Assembly (NCBI GenBank): GCA_951640165.1
Contig: OX621234.1
Coordinates: 4,593,001 to 4,657,000, forward strand
Length of the DNA stretch: 64,000 nt
Direction: 5' to 3'
From: Pseudoips prasinana
Lineage: Eukaryota > Arthropoda > Insecta > Lepidoptera > Nolidae
Part shown: positions 1-8,690 of the stretch, piece by piece
Position numbering within the stretch: position 1 is the stretch's first letter
How the letters are laid out: each line of letters opens with the position of its first letter
Translations under genes and position numbers: made by a program
The notes under the pieces: generated by a model
The model's database searches: none
What the model was told of the DNA's origin: nothing
The model's input: the letters and a program-made list of their open reading frames with translations, nothing else

Positions 1-112
1 GGCGTAATGACGAGAGCGTTACGAAACGTGTGACCGGGCGAGGCGAACTGAAGTTGAAAGTGAGATCGCACATATTTTCGTTATCTCTTTCGCTCATATG
101 ATCGCTCTTGGT
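1..112 (+). repeat. Repeat-F fragment
   Basis: The motif around gcgttac..gtgtgaccgggcgaggcgaa recurs at 34850-35020 on the same strand and at about 5780-5875 on the other strand. The downstream part, rich in cttt/ctct and reading catattttcgttatctctttc, also matches those copies. Class unknown; no open frame and no terminal structure seen. It probably continues to the left of the window. Confidence 0.6.
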
Positions 113-117
113 ACCAA

Positions 118-226
118 ACAAGAATATGGACCGCCTGATGTTGAGCGGTCACCGTAGCCTATGGAGGCTCTCGACACCAACCAAGTATACGGAGCATCTT
201 ATCGTTAAGCGGTCACGCAGCGCGTG
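118..226 (-). repeat. Degenerate 60-bp satellite units
   Basis: Two diverged units match the reverse complement of the 60-bp array at 57402-58220. Shared blocks are gcggtcaccgtagcctatgg, caagtatacgga and aagcggtcac. The spacing and order are the same as in the array, so this is an inverted, decayed relative lying about 57 kb away. Confidence 0.75.
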
Positions 227-235
227 TTAGCACTG

Positions 236-890
236 TCATCAACATCGACATCAACAATACACTTCAACAATCGACATCATCAATGGCCTTAGACAATCTT
301 CACAACAATGGACTTCAACAAGCGACGACTTAATCAATAGACTTCAACAATGGACATAAAAAATTAACTCAAACAATCGACTTCAACAATCGACATCAAC
401 ATTGGACTTCAGCAAGCGACATCAACAATGGACTTTAAGTCGTCGCTTGTTGAAGTCCATTGTTGATGTCGTCACACACAGTCAACAATGGACTTCAACA
501 AGCGACGACATCAACAATGGACTTCAACAAGCGACGACATCAACAATGGACATCAACAAGCGACGACATCAACAAAGGACTTCAACAAGCGACGACATCA
601 ACAATGGACTTCAACAAGCGACGACATCAACAATGGACATCAACAAGCGACGACATCAACAAAGGACTTCAACAAGCGACGACATCAACAATGGACATCA
701 ACAAGCGACGACATCAACAAAGGACTTCAACAAGCGACGACATCAACAATGGACATCAACAAGCGACGACATCAACAAAGGACTTCAACAAGCGACGACA
801 TCAACAATGGACATCAACAAGCGACGACATCAACAAAGGACTTCAACAAGTGACGGCATCAACAATGGACTTCAACAAATTGACTTGAAT
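236..890. repeat. 29-bp minisatellite with an inverted unit
   Basis: From about 486 to 880 a 29-bp unit (gacgacatcaacaatgg + acttcaacaagc) repeats about 13 times. Units with aatggacatc and aaaggacttc mostly alternate, giving a 58-bp higher-order period. The left part (236-425) is irregular and degenerate. At about 430-476 one unit is inverted relative to the rest. Because 29 is not a multiple of 3, all three forward frames stay open over most of the array; I regard these open frames as artefacts of the repeat. Confidence 0.9.
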
Positions 891-1005
891 TAGGTATATT
901 CCAAAATAGGTTCACATACAATGAATACTTCGGAAAAATGGCTTAGCATTAATAACAAAAACGAATACATACAGTCTAATTTAGAACCTCGTTTACCTCG
1001 TAACC

Positions 1006-1200
1006 ACGTGTGGCGCAGCGGCTAAGACAGTCGTTTCACCTCTTCGTGTCGCGGGTTTGAGTCCCGTGCTAGACAAATATTTGTATGACCAATAAATGGT
1101 TCTTCTGAGTCAGGATGTAATTTGAGTCGGTCCATTTATATGTTTATAAGTACCTCGCGACACAGGGATTAGGATCCGTAGGGCGGGCGTTGTCTTAAAA
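1006..1200 (+). mobile_element. SINE-A, tRNA-headed
   Basis: Starts with gtggcgcagcggctaagac (A-box-like) followed by gcgggtttgagtcccg (B-box-like), then the family body (tgacc..aaatggttcttctgagtc) and the 3' end cgggcgttgtctt. Other copies lie at 3941, 9808, 11905, 22022, 29130, 37236 and 56815. It is a pol III-type retroposon, not a functional tRNA, because the head does not fold into a full cloverleaf and the body continues for about 120 bp. Confidence 0.85.
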
Positions 1201-1304
1201 AAGAAACAGAAAACCTTTGAAGTCGGATAACTGTATGTAATGTGTTGGTTAATGTATAACAAATTTGGTCAAGGAGATCAGACATTTAGGAAAAAATAAT
1301 ATCT

Positions 1305-1972
1305 AAAAAAATATCTCGGGACAACTGACATTCTGTCATCGGATTCCAAACTAGGCTGAGTCTATAATAAGTCTGCACTATGGCAACCACACAACTGATA
1401 ACCACACTTATATATTTCTACAACATGTACCATAATTAACGCACACCCCCAAACACCCCAATTAGAATATTATGTTCTAATCATAATCCATACACCGAAT
1501 TTTTAATTTAACATCTGTATGAATTGTTATTTACTAATTTAGTTTCTTGGAACAAAGTTTATTTTTCTTTATTTTGTATTGAATGATGGAATTTGTATGA
1601 ATACTAATAAAACTGCGATTTTGAAAGCCTTATTACTTTGACTTACGGTCCATTTCAATTTGTTTTAACTGTACAGGGTTAATATGACAATAATTTTCTT
1701 AGTTCTAAATATTTTTTGAATAAAAAATTACCTATATTAAAAATGATATGAATCGATTCAGTAAACGATTCTGAACAAACTATTTTCAGGGTGTGCGTTA
1801 ATTAAGTTACATGTTGTATATACATACATATTCGAGATAAATTACATTCAGATACAGAACAAATATCGTGTACATCACACAAAGATTTATCCCGCGTGGG
1901 AATCGAACCCACGACCCCAGGTTTAGCAGTCAGGGTCTCTACCCACCATACGATTGGTAAGTCAATCTATAA
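1305..1972 (-). mobile_element. SINE-D, split by a MITE
   Basis: The tRNA-like head lies at the right end (gggaatcgaacccacgac is a reversed B box) and the body matches the other SINE-D at 33012-33250. In that copy, cattcct is followed directly by aaatacatacat. Here a 396-bp element interrupts this point at 1421-1816. Confidence 0.75.
1421..1816. mobile_element. TA-flanked MITE inserted in SINE-D
   Basis: The ends form imperfect terminal inverted repeats of about 28 bp (CAACATGTA..TTAACGCACACCC), flanked by TA on both sides (1419-1420, 1817-1818). Removing the element plus one TA restores SINE-D continuity as seen at 33012-33250. A TA duplication fits the Tc1/mariner superfamily. There is no open frame, so it is non-autonomous. 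Confidence 0.8.
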
Positions 1973-2081
1973 TTAAACAAAAGCAAAACTGATTTTCATT
2001 TCTTACGTAAGTTCGTCGTTCGACATGTTTAGGTAAAACATCGACACAGTGGAAAACACGAACAGAGGATTTAAAAAATCG

Positions 2082-2697
2082 GCCAAGTGCGAGTCGGACT
2101 CGCCCATGAAGGGTTCCGCAGCAGCAAGTATTTCAGTTGATTAAATGAAAGGTAAATTGCGGATTACGATTTATGATGCATTAAAAAAAACTACTTACTA
2201 GATTTCGTTCAAACTAATTTTCGTTGGTAGTTTATATGGTAATGTACATCATATATTTTTTTTAGTTTTGTCATTCTCTTATTTTAGAAGTTACAGGGCG
2301 GAGACACTCATTTTTCCACTTTGGAAGTGTCTCTCGCGCAAACTATTCAGTTTAGAAAAAAATTATATAAGGCACCTCAATATCATTTTTGAAGACCTAT
2401 CCGTAGATACCCAACATGTACATATACATGTTGGGTATCTACGGATAGGTCTTCAAAAATGATGAAAATAAAATTTCAGAGTTTCAGTTCTATGTATGGG
2501 GAACCCCCAATATTATTATTATTTTTGTGTAAAAATCTTAATGCGGTTCACAGAATACACTTACTTACCAAGTTTCAACAGTACAGCTCTTATAGTTTCG
2601 GAAAAAATGGCTGTGACATACGGACGAACAGACAGACAGACAGACATGACGAATCTATAAGGGTTCCGTTTTTTGCCATTTGGCTACGGAACCCTAA
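2082..2697 (+). repeat. Repeat-S full-length copy
   Basis: Begins tcggccaagtgcgagtcgg and ends tggctacggaaccctaaaa. Near the start is gaagggttccg and near the end cggaaccc, a short inverted match. Other copies: 24147-24731 (minus), 41817-42418 (plus), 62060-62495 (plus, cut off) and 18012-18150 (minus, partial). No coding capacity. Very common type of lepidopteran repeat; its class is not clear to me. This copy carries a private foldback at 2383-2462. Confidence 0.75.
2383..2462. repeat. Perfect foldback inside Repeat-S
   Basis: Two 38-bp arms are exact reverse complements around the loop CATA. Related S copies (42130-42190, 62370-62430) carry only the left arm, followed by gggtacga. The right arm is therefore a local inverted duplication unique to this copy. 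Confidence 0.85.
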
Positions 2698-2809
2698 AAA
2701 CGTGTTTCCCATTCTTTGAAATTCTTGTGAAATTACGTGACAATAGGAAAAAAATGATAATACGTAATTTTCTATTGTAATTTTGCGGTCACTCACATCT
2801 CCGTATTAA

Positions 2810-3052
2810 CAATAAGTCGGCAGGGCAAGTTGTGGCGGGCTCTTGCGTGGTTAATGTCGTCAAGAACCGACAGAAATGGTATTCCAGGGCCAAGCCCCTG
2901 GGTTGGCTTATGGTGAACTGGATACCTACTCGTAGTTGCTGCAGTTGTCAGACACATGCACCCACTTGAATATCAAGTACTTTTTTTAAATATCGACAGA
3001 CGTGTATGTATTTGTGTCTAAATTGTCTTTCAATGTAAGCAATAAAAAAATA
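2810..3052 (+). other. Unclassified stretch before the microsatellite
   Basis: Not repeated elsewhere in the window and without a convincing frame. It ends in aatgtaagcaataaaaaaat directly before the TTTTC array, which would fit a LINE 3' end with a microsatellite tail; that is an inference. Confidence 0.3.
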
Positions 3053-3290
3053 TTTTCTTTTCTTTTCTTTTCTTTTCTTTTCTTTTCTTTTCTTTTCTTT
3101 TCTTTTCTTTTCTTTTCTTTTCTTTTCTTTTCTTTTCTTTTCTTTTCTTTTCTTTTCTTTTCTTTTCTTTTCTTTTCTTTTCTTTTCTTTTCTTTTCTTT
3201 TCTTTTCTTTTCTTTTCTTTTCTTTTCTTTTCTTTTCTTTTCTTTTCTTTTCTTTTCTTGTCTTTGCTTTCTTTTCTTTTCATTTCTTCT
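3053..3290. repeat. (TTTTC)n microsatellite
   Basis: About 200 bp of almost perfect TTTTC pentamers, decaying after 3258 (ttgtctttgctttc). Purine/pyrimidine strand asymmetry is complete. Open frames on both strands here (Lys/Arg/Glu-rich or Phe/Ser/Leu-rich) are artefacts. Confidence 0.95.
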
Positions 3291-3439
3291 TTCTTTTTCA
3301 TTTCTATTCCACATCTCTAGCTCAGCTCCATTGCCTGCCTGGCTGGAATAAGACCTGACAAGAAACCAAAGTCCACCACTCTTCAAGAGTTCATGCTCAA
3401 AGGATGTAATTGTAATTATCTCATTATGATGCTTGTGGA

Positions 3440-3575
3440 GATCTTTGGGGCAGGATAGAATGTTTTTACAAAAGAAAAGTATATGTAGTATATCAGTTAT
3501 CTGATTTCCATAGTACAAGCTCCGTTTAGTTTGGGATCAGATGGCTGTGTGTGAATAATGTCCCTGCTATTATTA
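3440..3575 (+). mobile_element. SINE-C, 3' part only
   Basis: Contains ttacaaaagaaaagtatatg, atatcagttatctgatttcc and atagtacaagctc, followed by gggatcagatgg and a (tta)n tail: the 3' body of SINE-C without its tRNA-like head. Confidence 0.7.
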
Positions 3576-3940
3576 TTATTCTATAGGACGTCTACCGTAG
3601 GTTAATCAACACGACATTAGTAGCAATACCCAAAGAATACAAGTTCAAATCCTATTGCTAGTTATTTTCAAACATCTGTTTCATTTTACTACCTACGGGG
3701 TTTTACTATTTCCGCGTATGTAAATATAGGTGGAAGTGGTTGATTTATTCCAAGTCATAATTTAGTATTTACTAGTAGTACAGGGACTAGTCGATAGTCG
3801 CTACCGAGTCGAACATAATGTAGATTAAGTTACGTAAAGATGGCTTTGTTGGTATCCGTTTCACCATGACAACTAATGGTAGTTACTTTGCATTTTCTTT
3901 TAAAATTACTTCCTGTCATAGACTAGACAGATTTGAATGC
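3576..3940. other. No recognisable feature
   Basis: No repeat shared with the rest of the window, no tandem structure and no credible coding frame. Confidence 0.5.
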
Positions 3941-4404
3941 GCGTGTGGTGCAGCGGCTAAGATAGTCGCTGCGCCACTTCGTGTCTCGGGTTCCCGCGCC
4001 GGACAATTATTTGTTGGGCGGGCTTGTTGGTGCGGTTGTCAAAGGCTTGCCATTCACGCCGGAGGTCGTGGATTCGATTCCCACCCAGGACAGATATTTG
4101 TGTGCATGAACATGTCTGTTTGTCCTGAGTCTGGATGTAATTATCTATATAAGTATGTATTTACAAAAGAAATGTAGTATAATATGTAGTATATCAGTTA
4201 TCTGTTTTCCATAGTACAAGCGCTGTTTAGTTTGGGACCAGATGGCGGTGTGTGAATAGGGTCCGAAGATACCTATTATTATTATTATTTGTGTGACCCA
4301 TAAATAGTTGTTCTGAGTTTGGATGTCATTTGTGTCCATCTATTACATGTTAGTAAAGTACCTCGCGGCGCGGGGTATATAAAGAAGTGTGGGCGTTGTC
4401 TTTA
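3941..4404 (+). mobile_element. SINE-A, split by SINE-C
   Basis: Head at 3941-4013 (gtggtgcagcggctaagata) and body/3' end at about 4285-4404 (gtgtgacccataaatagttg ... gtgggcgttgtctt). A complete SINE-C lies between them. The host target attatttg is present at both junctions (about 4005-4013 and 4282-4291). Confidence 0.8.
4014..4285 (+). mobile_element. SINE-C nested in SINE-A
   Basis: The tRNA-like head (gttggtgcggttg ... ggattcgattcccaccc), the body (gtgcatgaacatgtctgttt), the 3' part and a (tta)n tail are all present. It interrupts SINE-A with an approximately 8-bp duplication attatttg, as expected for LINE-machinery insertion. Confidence 0.8.
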
Positions 4405-4406
4405 AA

Positions 4407-4455
4407 AAAAAAACCGGCCAAGTGCGAGTCCGACTCGCACTTGGCCGGTTTTTTT
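4407..4455. repeat. Palindrome made of Repeat-S termini
   Basis: Two 24-bp arms, exact reverse complements, separated by a single C. Each arm is the S-family terminus (ccggccaagtgcgagtc). It sits directly at the 3' end of SINE-A. Confidence 0.85.
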
Positions 4456-4461
4456 GGGTCG

Positions 4462-4601
4462 ACTTACTCGATCACACGTACAGTTTCCTCCCATACATTG
4501 AGCACCAGCGCCTCTCGCGGAAACTATTAAGTACTAAAACTCTGGTGCTCAATGTATCGTCCGATACATCCGTCCGATCCTGTACGTGTGATCGAGTAAG
4601 T
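4462..4601. repeat. Nested double inverted repeat
   Basis: The outer arms of 22 bp (4462-4483 and 4580-4601; ttactcgatcacacgtacag) enclose inner arms of 15 bp (4494-4508 and 4542-4556; tacattgagcaccag). The centre reads ctctcgcggaaactatt, resembling ctctcgcgcaaactatt of Repeat-S. It may be a compact S derivative. No open frame. Confidence 0.75.
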
Positions 4602-4789
4602 AAACTGCAGGAACTCGTGCTAGAGGCACTGTAGCCGACAGTGCCGTTCACGGCGTGTTTTATTTCCTCTATTAGAAGAAAGAACGAAAATGTTTTTATT
4701 GAACACATATTGAAATAAAGTTTACAGAAAATGAAACAAAACCTATAAAAACATTGTAAGATTCTTGTTAAACCTTTGCTCATCATGAT

Positions 4790-4862
4790 CATAATCATCA
4801 TCATATCAGCCGAAAGACATCCACTGCTGGACAAAGGCCTCCTCCAAGGATCGCCAAAATGA
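4790..4862 (-). mobile_element. RTE-type LINE 3' end
   Basis: The sequence atatcagccgaaagac..ccactgctggacaaaggcct is the reverse complement of the last codons and 3' end of the same LINE seen at 7150-7405 and 7863-8100. The (atc)n tail lies at its left. Confidence 0.7.
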
Positions 4863-5037
4863 ACATTTGGATTGTTAAGCAATATTTTTATAAAAGTGTT
4901 ATAAATCGAAATATTTGACGGTACATGAGGAGCAATGGTTATGGTAACGTCTCGATGCCGAAGTATCACGCTTTCGATAAAAAGCACTGTCATTCGGTTC
5001 TCCATAGGGCTCGACTTACGCTACTTTTCTTAATATT

Positions 5038-5212
5038 GTCGAAGTCGAAGTCGATGTCGAAGTCGAAGTATAAGTCGCAGTCGAAGTATAAGTCGCAGTC
5101 GAAGTCGAAGTATAAGTCGCAGTCGAAGTCGAAGTTTAAGTCGCAGTCGAAGTCAAAGTCGAAGTTAAGTCGAAGTCCAAGTAGAAGTCGAAGTCGAGAA
5201 CATAAATTGTGA
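5038..5212. repeat. Hexamer-based tandem array
   Basis: Units of gtcgaa, gtcgca and gtataa, arranged mostly as aagtataagtcgcagtcg multiples. Six is a multiple of three, so the frame stays open (Ser/Lys-rich on one strand, Asp/Phe-rich on the other). There is no support for translation. Confidence 0.9.
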
Positions 5213-5231
5213 TAGGATCTAAAAAAAAAAA

Positions 5232-5302
5232 AAACCACAGCATGCGTCGCCACGCCAGAAATCTGTTTTACGTGCGGCTATGGATGTTTCACATCAAAAG
5301 GG
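5232..5302 (+). repeat. Repeat-E terminal fragment
   Basis: The sequence catgcgtcgccacgccagaa, then cgtgcggctatgg and gatgtttcacatcaaaa, matches the right end of Repeat-E at 52166-52425 and 56483-56672. Confidence 0.7.
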
Positions 5303-5394
5303 ATAGCTTTTCCTTGCAACCACTGGTTTCTTTTTCGATCCTCTACCCCACCGCCCGCCACAATATATGTATATAAAAAAACTAGAAGCAAAAA

Positions 5395-5880
5395 AAAAAA
5401 ACGACCGAAGTAAAACTTCAAAGTAACTGGCTATGAGAGAAAGAGACATAGAATATGTGTGCCTCTCAGTAATATAATTCACTAACGTACGAAACGTAAC
5501 CTAGTTGGTAGTGGTAGTTGGTCACCGTAGCCTAGTTGGTAGTGCTCCTGCCTACGAAGCTGGTGGTCCTGGGTTCGAATCCCGGTAAGTGCAAATATTT
5601 GTGTGATGAGCACGAATATTTGTTTCTGAGTCATGGATGTTTTCTATGTATATAAGTATTTATCTATCTATATATGTATGTATATCGTCGCCTGGTACCC
5701 ATAGTACAAACTTTGCTTAGTTCGGGGCTAGGATGATCTGTGTGACATTGTCCCTAGAAAAAAAAAAAAAAACTCTATCTTTCTTTACATCTTCACTAAA
5801 TTATATCTCCCTCTCAACTTCCTTTCACCTCGCCCGATCACACTTTTCGTAACGCTCTCGACACGAATTCTCCAGCTTAC
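5395..5880 (-). repeat. Repeat-F, split by SINE-B
   Basis: The left half (cgaccgaagtaaaacttc ... tggctatgagagaaagagac) and right half (tcacctcgcccgatcacac ... cgtaacgctctcg) are the reverse complement of the copy at 34845-35530. A SINE-B copy separates them. Confidence 0.65.
5515..5757 (+). mobile_element. SINE-B, tRNA-headed
   Basis: The head is ggtcaccgtagcctagttgg plus the B box gggttcgaatcccgg. The body is gcacgaatatttgtttctga. The (tatc)n section is followed by ccatagtacaaac and the end gtgtgacattgtcccta. Inserted into Repeat-F. Other full copies at 13192, 28788, 29945 and 49177. Confidence 0.85.
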
Positions 5881-6193
5881 TCCCCAAACCAAGCGGCCTT
5901 AAAGAAATTTTAATTCAAAAATATAAACAAAATAGGGCACAAGGTAACTTATACTTTCATGGCACGTGTCTTATTCCCTCGATAATTCACTTCACAACAT
6001 GATTACTGACGCACGAAAAGATCTCAATTTACTCAGTGAATAGCCAAAATTAATATTTATTAACGATAACCACATCAAAAATATCTGTAATGATATTCGT
6101 CGTGAAGAAAAATAAACCTTTATCCGAGTGCCTCCCGCTAAGCAGATATAAATGTGTAATAAAGCGTTGAACTCACGTAATATATCTTGATAC
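5880..6193. other. Unclassified AT-rich stretch
   Basis: No match inside the window and no frame. A decayed Helitron-like 3' end (ctagctgctgtgccctg) follows at 6194-6242. Confidence 0.4.
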
Positions 6194-6243
6194 TAGCTGC
6201 TGTGCCCTGCCACGGTTTAACTCGAGTTAAACTTTATAAATTA

Positions 6244-6482
6244 CTAGCGGCCCGGTACGTGCTTCGCTACGATTTTAAGTATTAGTACAAATTGTTTGTA
6301 TATGGGAGTATAGAAAGATGTTGATTTTACACTTTTTAAAGACTTTTTTAAATATTTCTCTACGTACAAACCTTCCCTGGACTTCCACGAATAATTCAAG
6401 ACCAAAATTAGCCAAATCGGTAAAGGCGTTGTTGAGTTATAACATTACAACGAAAAGTGGCATTGATTTTTATATATATAGA
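6244..6482 (-). mobile_element. Helitron Hel-K
   Basis: The 3' end ctagcggcccggtacgtgc (CTAG terminus, read on the minus strand) and the 5' end at tttttatatatataga match the TC...CTAG structure of Hel-K. The internal block covers gaccaaaattagccaaatcg and ttgagttataacattac. Host dinucleotide A/T at the junctions. Inserted next to a decayed Helitron end at 6194-6242. Non-autonomous, no Rep/helicase. Confidence 0.75.
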
Positions 6483-6487
6483 TATAT

Positions 6488-6629
6488 AGATAACCTATGT
6501 GTTTTTTAAATATATAAGCTATATTCCTACAAAGTTTCATCAAAGAGTAACAAACATCCATAAACCTATACTCACAAAAATGCACATTTATAATACAAGC
6601 TGCGCCCCGCGGTTTCACCCGCGTTAGTG
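6488..6629 (-). mobile_element. Helitron I/J remnant
   Basis: The blocks tatataagctatattcctac, aaagtttcatcaa, agagtaacaaacatcc and the 3' end gcgccccgcggtttcacccg are shared with Hel-I/J copies but the order is compacted and the CTAG end is lost. Confidence 0.6.
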
Positions 6630-6790
6630 ATCCCGCTCAGTGCTTCGGAGGGCATTTTAAGCTGTCGGTCCCGGTTGTAGCCAATGGGCAACAGTCGTTA
6701 AGCCATGTCAGAGGCCTACTGGGCGGCTTGAGCAACTTATCAGAGTTGCTAACCAGGGTAACCACTGCCCATACGATAAGTAAGTACTAT
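6630..6790 (+). mobile_element. 5S-SINE, 3' part
   Basis: Shares cggtcccggttgtagcca, aacagtcgttaagcca and aggcctactgggcggcttga with the full 5S-headed SINE at 59901-60155, and ends in cgataagtaagta. The 5S-like head is missing. Confidence 0.7.
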
Positions 6791-6799
6791 TATAATATA

Positions 6800-7075
6800 A
6801 CTCGTAATGCCACGCGGTTTCACCCGCGTTATAGAAGTTTTGGTGTAAAAGAGTAACAAACATAGATACATACATCTATACTCATAAACTTTCGCATTTA
6901 TAATATTAGTAGGATGGTACCTCTAGCGGTTTTGGCAGTGCACACCGGAATAGCTCGCAGATGGTAGATTTTTTCCTACTTACTTGACACTTATCGTAAT
7001 ATTTTTCACAATTAACAACACGTAAAATAGGAAATATATTTTTATATCGGTTCAGTGTGATGGGCAAATTAAGCA
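6800..7075 (-). mobile_element. Helitron Hel-J composite
   Basis: Left: cgcggtttcacccgcgtta with agagtaacaaacatag and the 5' end tataatattagtaggat. It continues as cctctagcggttttggcag and ttttttcctacttacttgac, the same two-block composite as 14317-14590, 43291-43640 and 47425-47815. Confidence 0.65.
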
Positions 7076-7149
7076 TCTTATGTTAAGTCAACAATTTATT
7101 TTATAGCTTGTATTTTGTGTACTAACAATCATTAAGTTATATCTAATCC

Positions 7150-7405
7150 ATTTTTTTATGAACTTCATCATATCAGCCGAAAGACGTCCACTGCTGGACA
7201 AAGGTCTCCCCAAAGATCTCTACAATTGCCGGTCTTGCGCTATTCGCATCCAGCAGTTTCCAGCGATCCGCACAAGATCATCGGTCCATCTTGTAGGGGG
7301 CCTGCCCACGCTGCGTCTTCCGGTTCGTGGTCGCCACTCGAGAACCTTTCTGCCCCAACAGCCTTTGGTTCTGCGTGCTATGAACTTAGCTAGCTTAATT
7401 GTATT
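7150..7405 (-). pseudogene. RTE-type LINE ORF2 C-terminus fragment
   Basis: The minus strand encodes pieces of the C-terminal tail of an endonuclease/reverse-transcriptase LINE protein. Related text occurs at 7863-8100 and 15417-16050 (RRTGRWGRKVLEW-like, GRPPTRWTDD-like, ending before QQWTSFG). There is no RT core here. The left boundary carries the 3' tail. The copy is 5'-truncated and frame-damaged; the long plus-strand frame over it is antisense. Confidence 0.65.
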
Positions 7406-7542
7406 ACGGCATCATTTTACGCGGCTTTTTTAACAATTATACTCGCAAAATAATATTTTGACAACACTCGCACTAAACAAATGAATTAACCAGTAACCTA
7501 TTAAGAAAATACAAATCAAGGACAATAACGATTTATAGCCTA

Positions 7543-7740
7543 CTAGCGGCCCGGTACGTGCTTCGCTACGTATAAGGCATAGTAATAAAAAAGATTATTA
7601 AGTTCAAATTTAAACAAAAAACCTACAAACCTTCCCTCGACTTCCACAAATAATTCAAGACCAAAATTAGCCAAATCGGTAAAGGCGTTGTTGAGTTATA
7701 ACATTACAATGAAAAGTGGCATCGATTTTTATATATATTA
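7543..7740 (-). mobile_element. Helitron Hel-K
   Basis: Complete between the CTAG end (ctagcggcccggtacgtgc) and atcgatttttatatatat. It abuts at 7741 a second, oppositely oriented 5' end (tctatatatataaaaatcga), so two Hel-K 5' termini face each other. Confidence 0.75.
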
Positions 7741-7862
7741 TCTATATATATAAAAATCGATACTGACAGAAAGCGATAATGAAGTATTCTGAAAACTCTA
7801 GTACCTATTGTCATCATGACAGATTTTATTTCATTTTTTTTTTTTAAATTTTGTTTTTAATA

Positions 7863-8100
7863 CATCATCATCACATCAGCCGAAAGACGTCAACTGCTAG
7901 ACAAAGGCCTCCCCCAAGGATCTCCACAATAGCCGGTCCTGCGCTGCTCGCATCCAGCGGCTTGCCGCGACCCTTGCAAAATCGTCGGTCCATCTTGTAG
8001 GGGGCCTGCCCACGCTGCGCCTTCCGGTTCGTGATCGCCACTCGAGAACCTTTCTGCCCCATCGGCCGCCGGTTCTATGATCTATGTGGCCTGCCAACTG
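7863..8100 (-). pseudogene. RTE-type LINE ORF2 C-terminus
   Basis: About 66 uninterrupted codons on the minus strand read AGHIDHRTGGRWGRKVLEW, then a GRPPTRWTDDFARVAA block and RWMRAAQDRLLWRSLGEA. This is the conserved tail of a family of lepidopteran LINE proteins. The RT and endonuclease domains are absent, so the copy is 5'-truncated. The 3' end with (atc)n lies at 7863-7872. Confidence 0.75.
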
Positions 8101-8154
8101 CCATTTCAGTTTGGCAATTCTTTAAATAATGATATTACTATATTTTATTACTTA

Positions 8155-8472
8155 CCTGTGCCCCGCGGTTTTACCCGCGTTAAATTTTATAAATCATCAT
8201 AGCTCACCCCCCGTAGGTGATAGCGTGATAATATGTAGCCTATATGTTGACCCGACCTCTTAGTAATATTCATACAAAATTTGAAGTAAATCCATTCAGT
8301 ACTTTTTGAGTTTAGCCCGGACATACATACAGACAAAGAGACACACAGACAAAAATTTTAAAATCTATCTTTTTGGCTTCGATATCGAATGTAGATCACG
8401 CCCGAAGTATCCTTTTTAAAAAATATTCCATGTACAGTTTTAACTTTCCTACGATTTTATTATATGTATAGA
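8155..8472 (-). mobile_element. Helitron Hel-H
   Basis: Reversed 3' end ctgtgccccgcggttttacc (the terminal CTAG has decayed), the middle cccccgtaggtgatagcgtg and atgttgacccgacctctta, and the 5' terminus attttattatatgtataga. Same family as 12550-12903. Confidence 0.8.
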
Positions 8473-8565
8473 TTATCCTATATTCCTCACGAAGATATAT
8501 CCAAAACTACAAAAATCATTTAAATTGGTCCACGAAAAGCAATTGTGAACAAAAGCAAATGTGTA

Positions 8566-8690
8566 TACACACGGCTACATATCAAGCTAGACATTTCCAA
8601 TATAAGCTGACCTCTCATTATATGGAAATCCTATATAACGCGAGATCAGCTTATACTGGACATGTATAGCTTGATATGTAGCCGTGTGTA
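8566..8690. mobile_element. Short MITE with long TIRs
   Basis: Imperfect arms of about 43 bp begin tacacacggctacatatcaa on both strands; the first 24 bp are exact. The 125-bp element is almost all TIR. No target duplication could be fixed with certainty. Confidence 0.65.

Noticed and set aside
402..893. Three overlapping frames of 121-163 codons in the minisatellite
   Set aside because: A 29-bp period cycles through all frames, so openness in one frame means openness in all; no start context.
2948..3518. Lys/Glu/Arg-rich or Phe/Ser-rich proteins over the TTTTC array
   Set aside because: Pure microsatellite translation.
4990..5253. Asp/Phe- or Ser/Lys-rich proteins over the hexamer array
   Set aside because: Hexamer repeats keep frames open by construction; no flanking gene structure.
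7158..7433. 91-codon plus-strand frame
   Set aside because: Antisense of the RTE-type LINE tail encoded on the minus strand.
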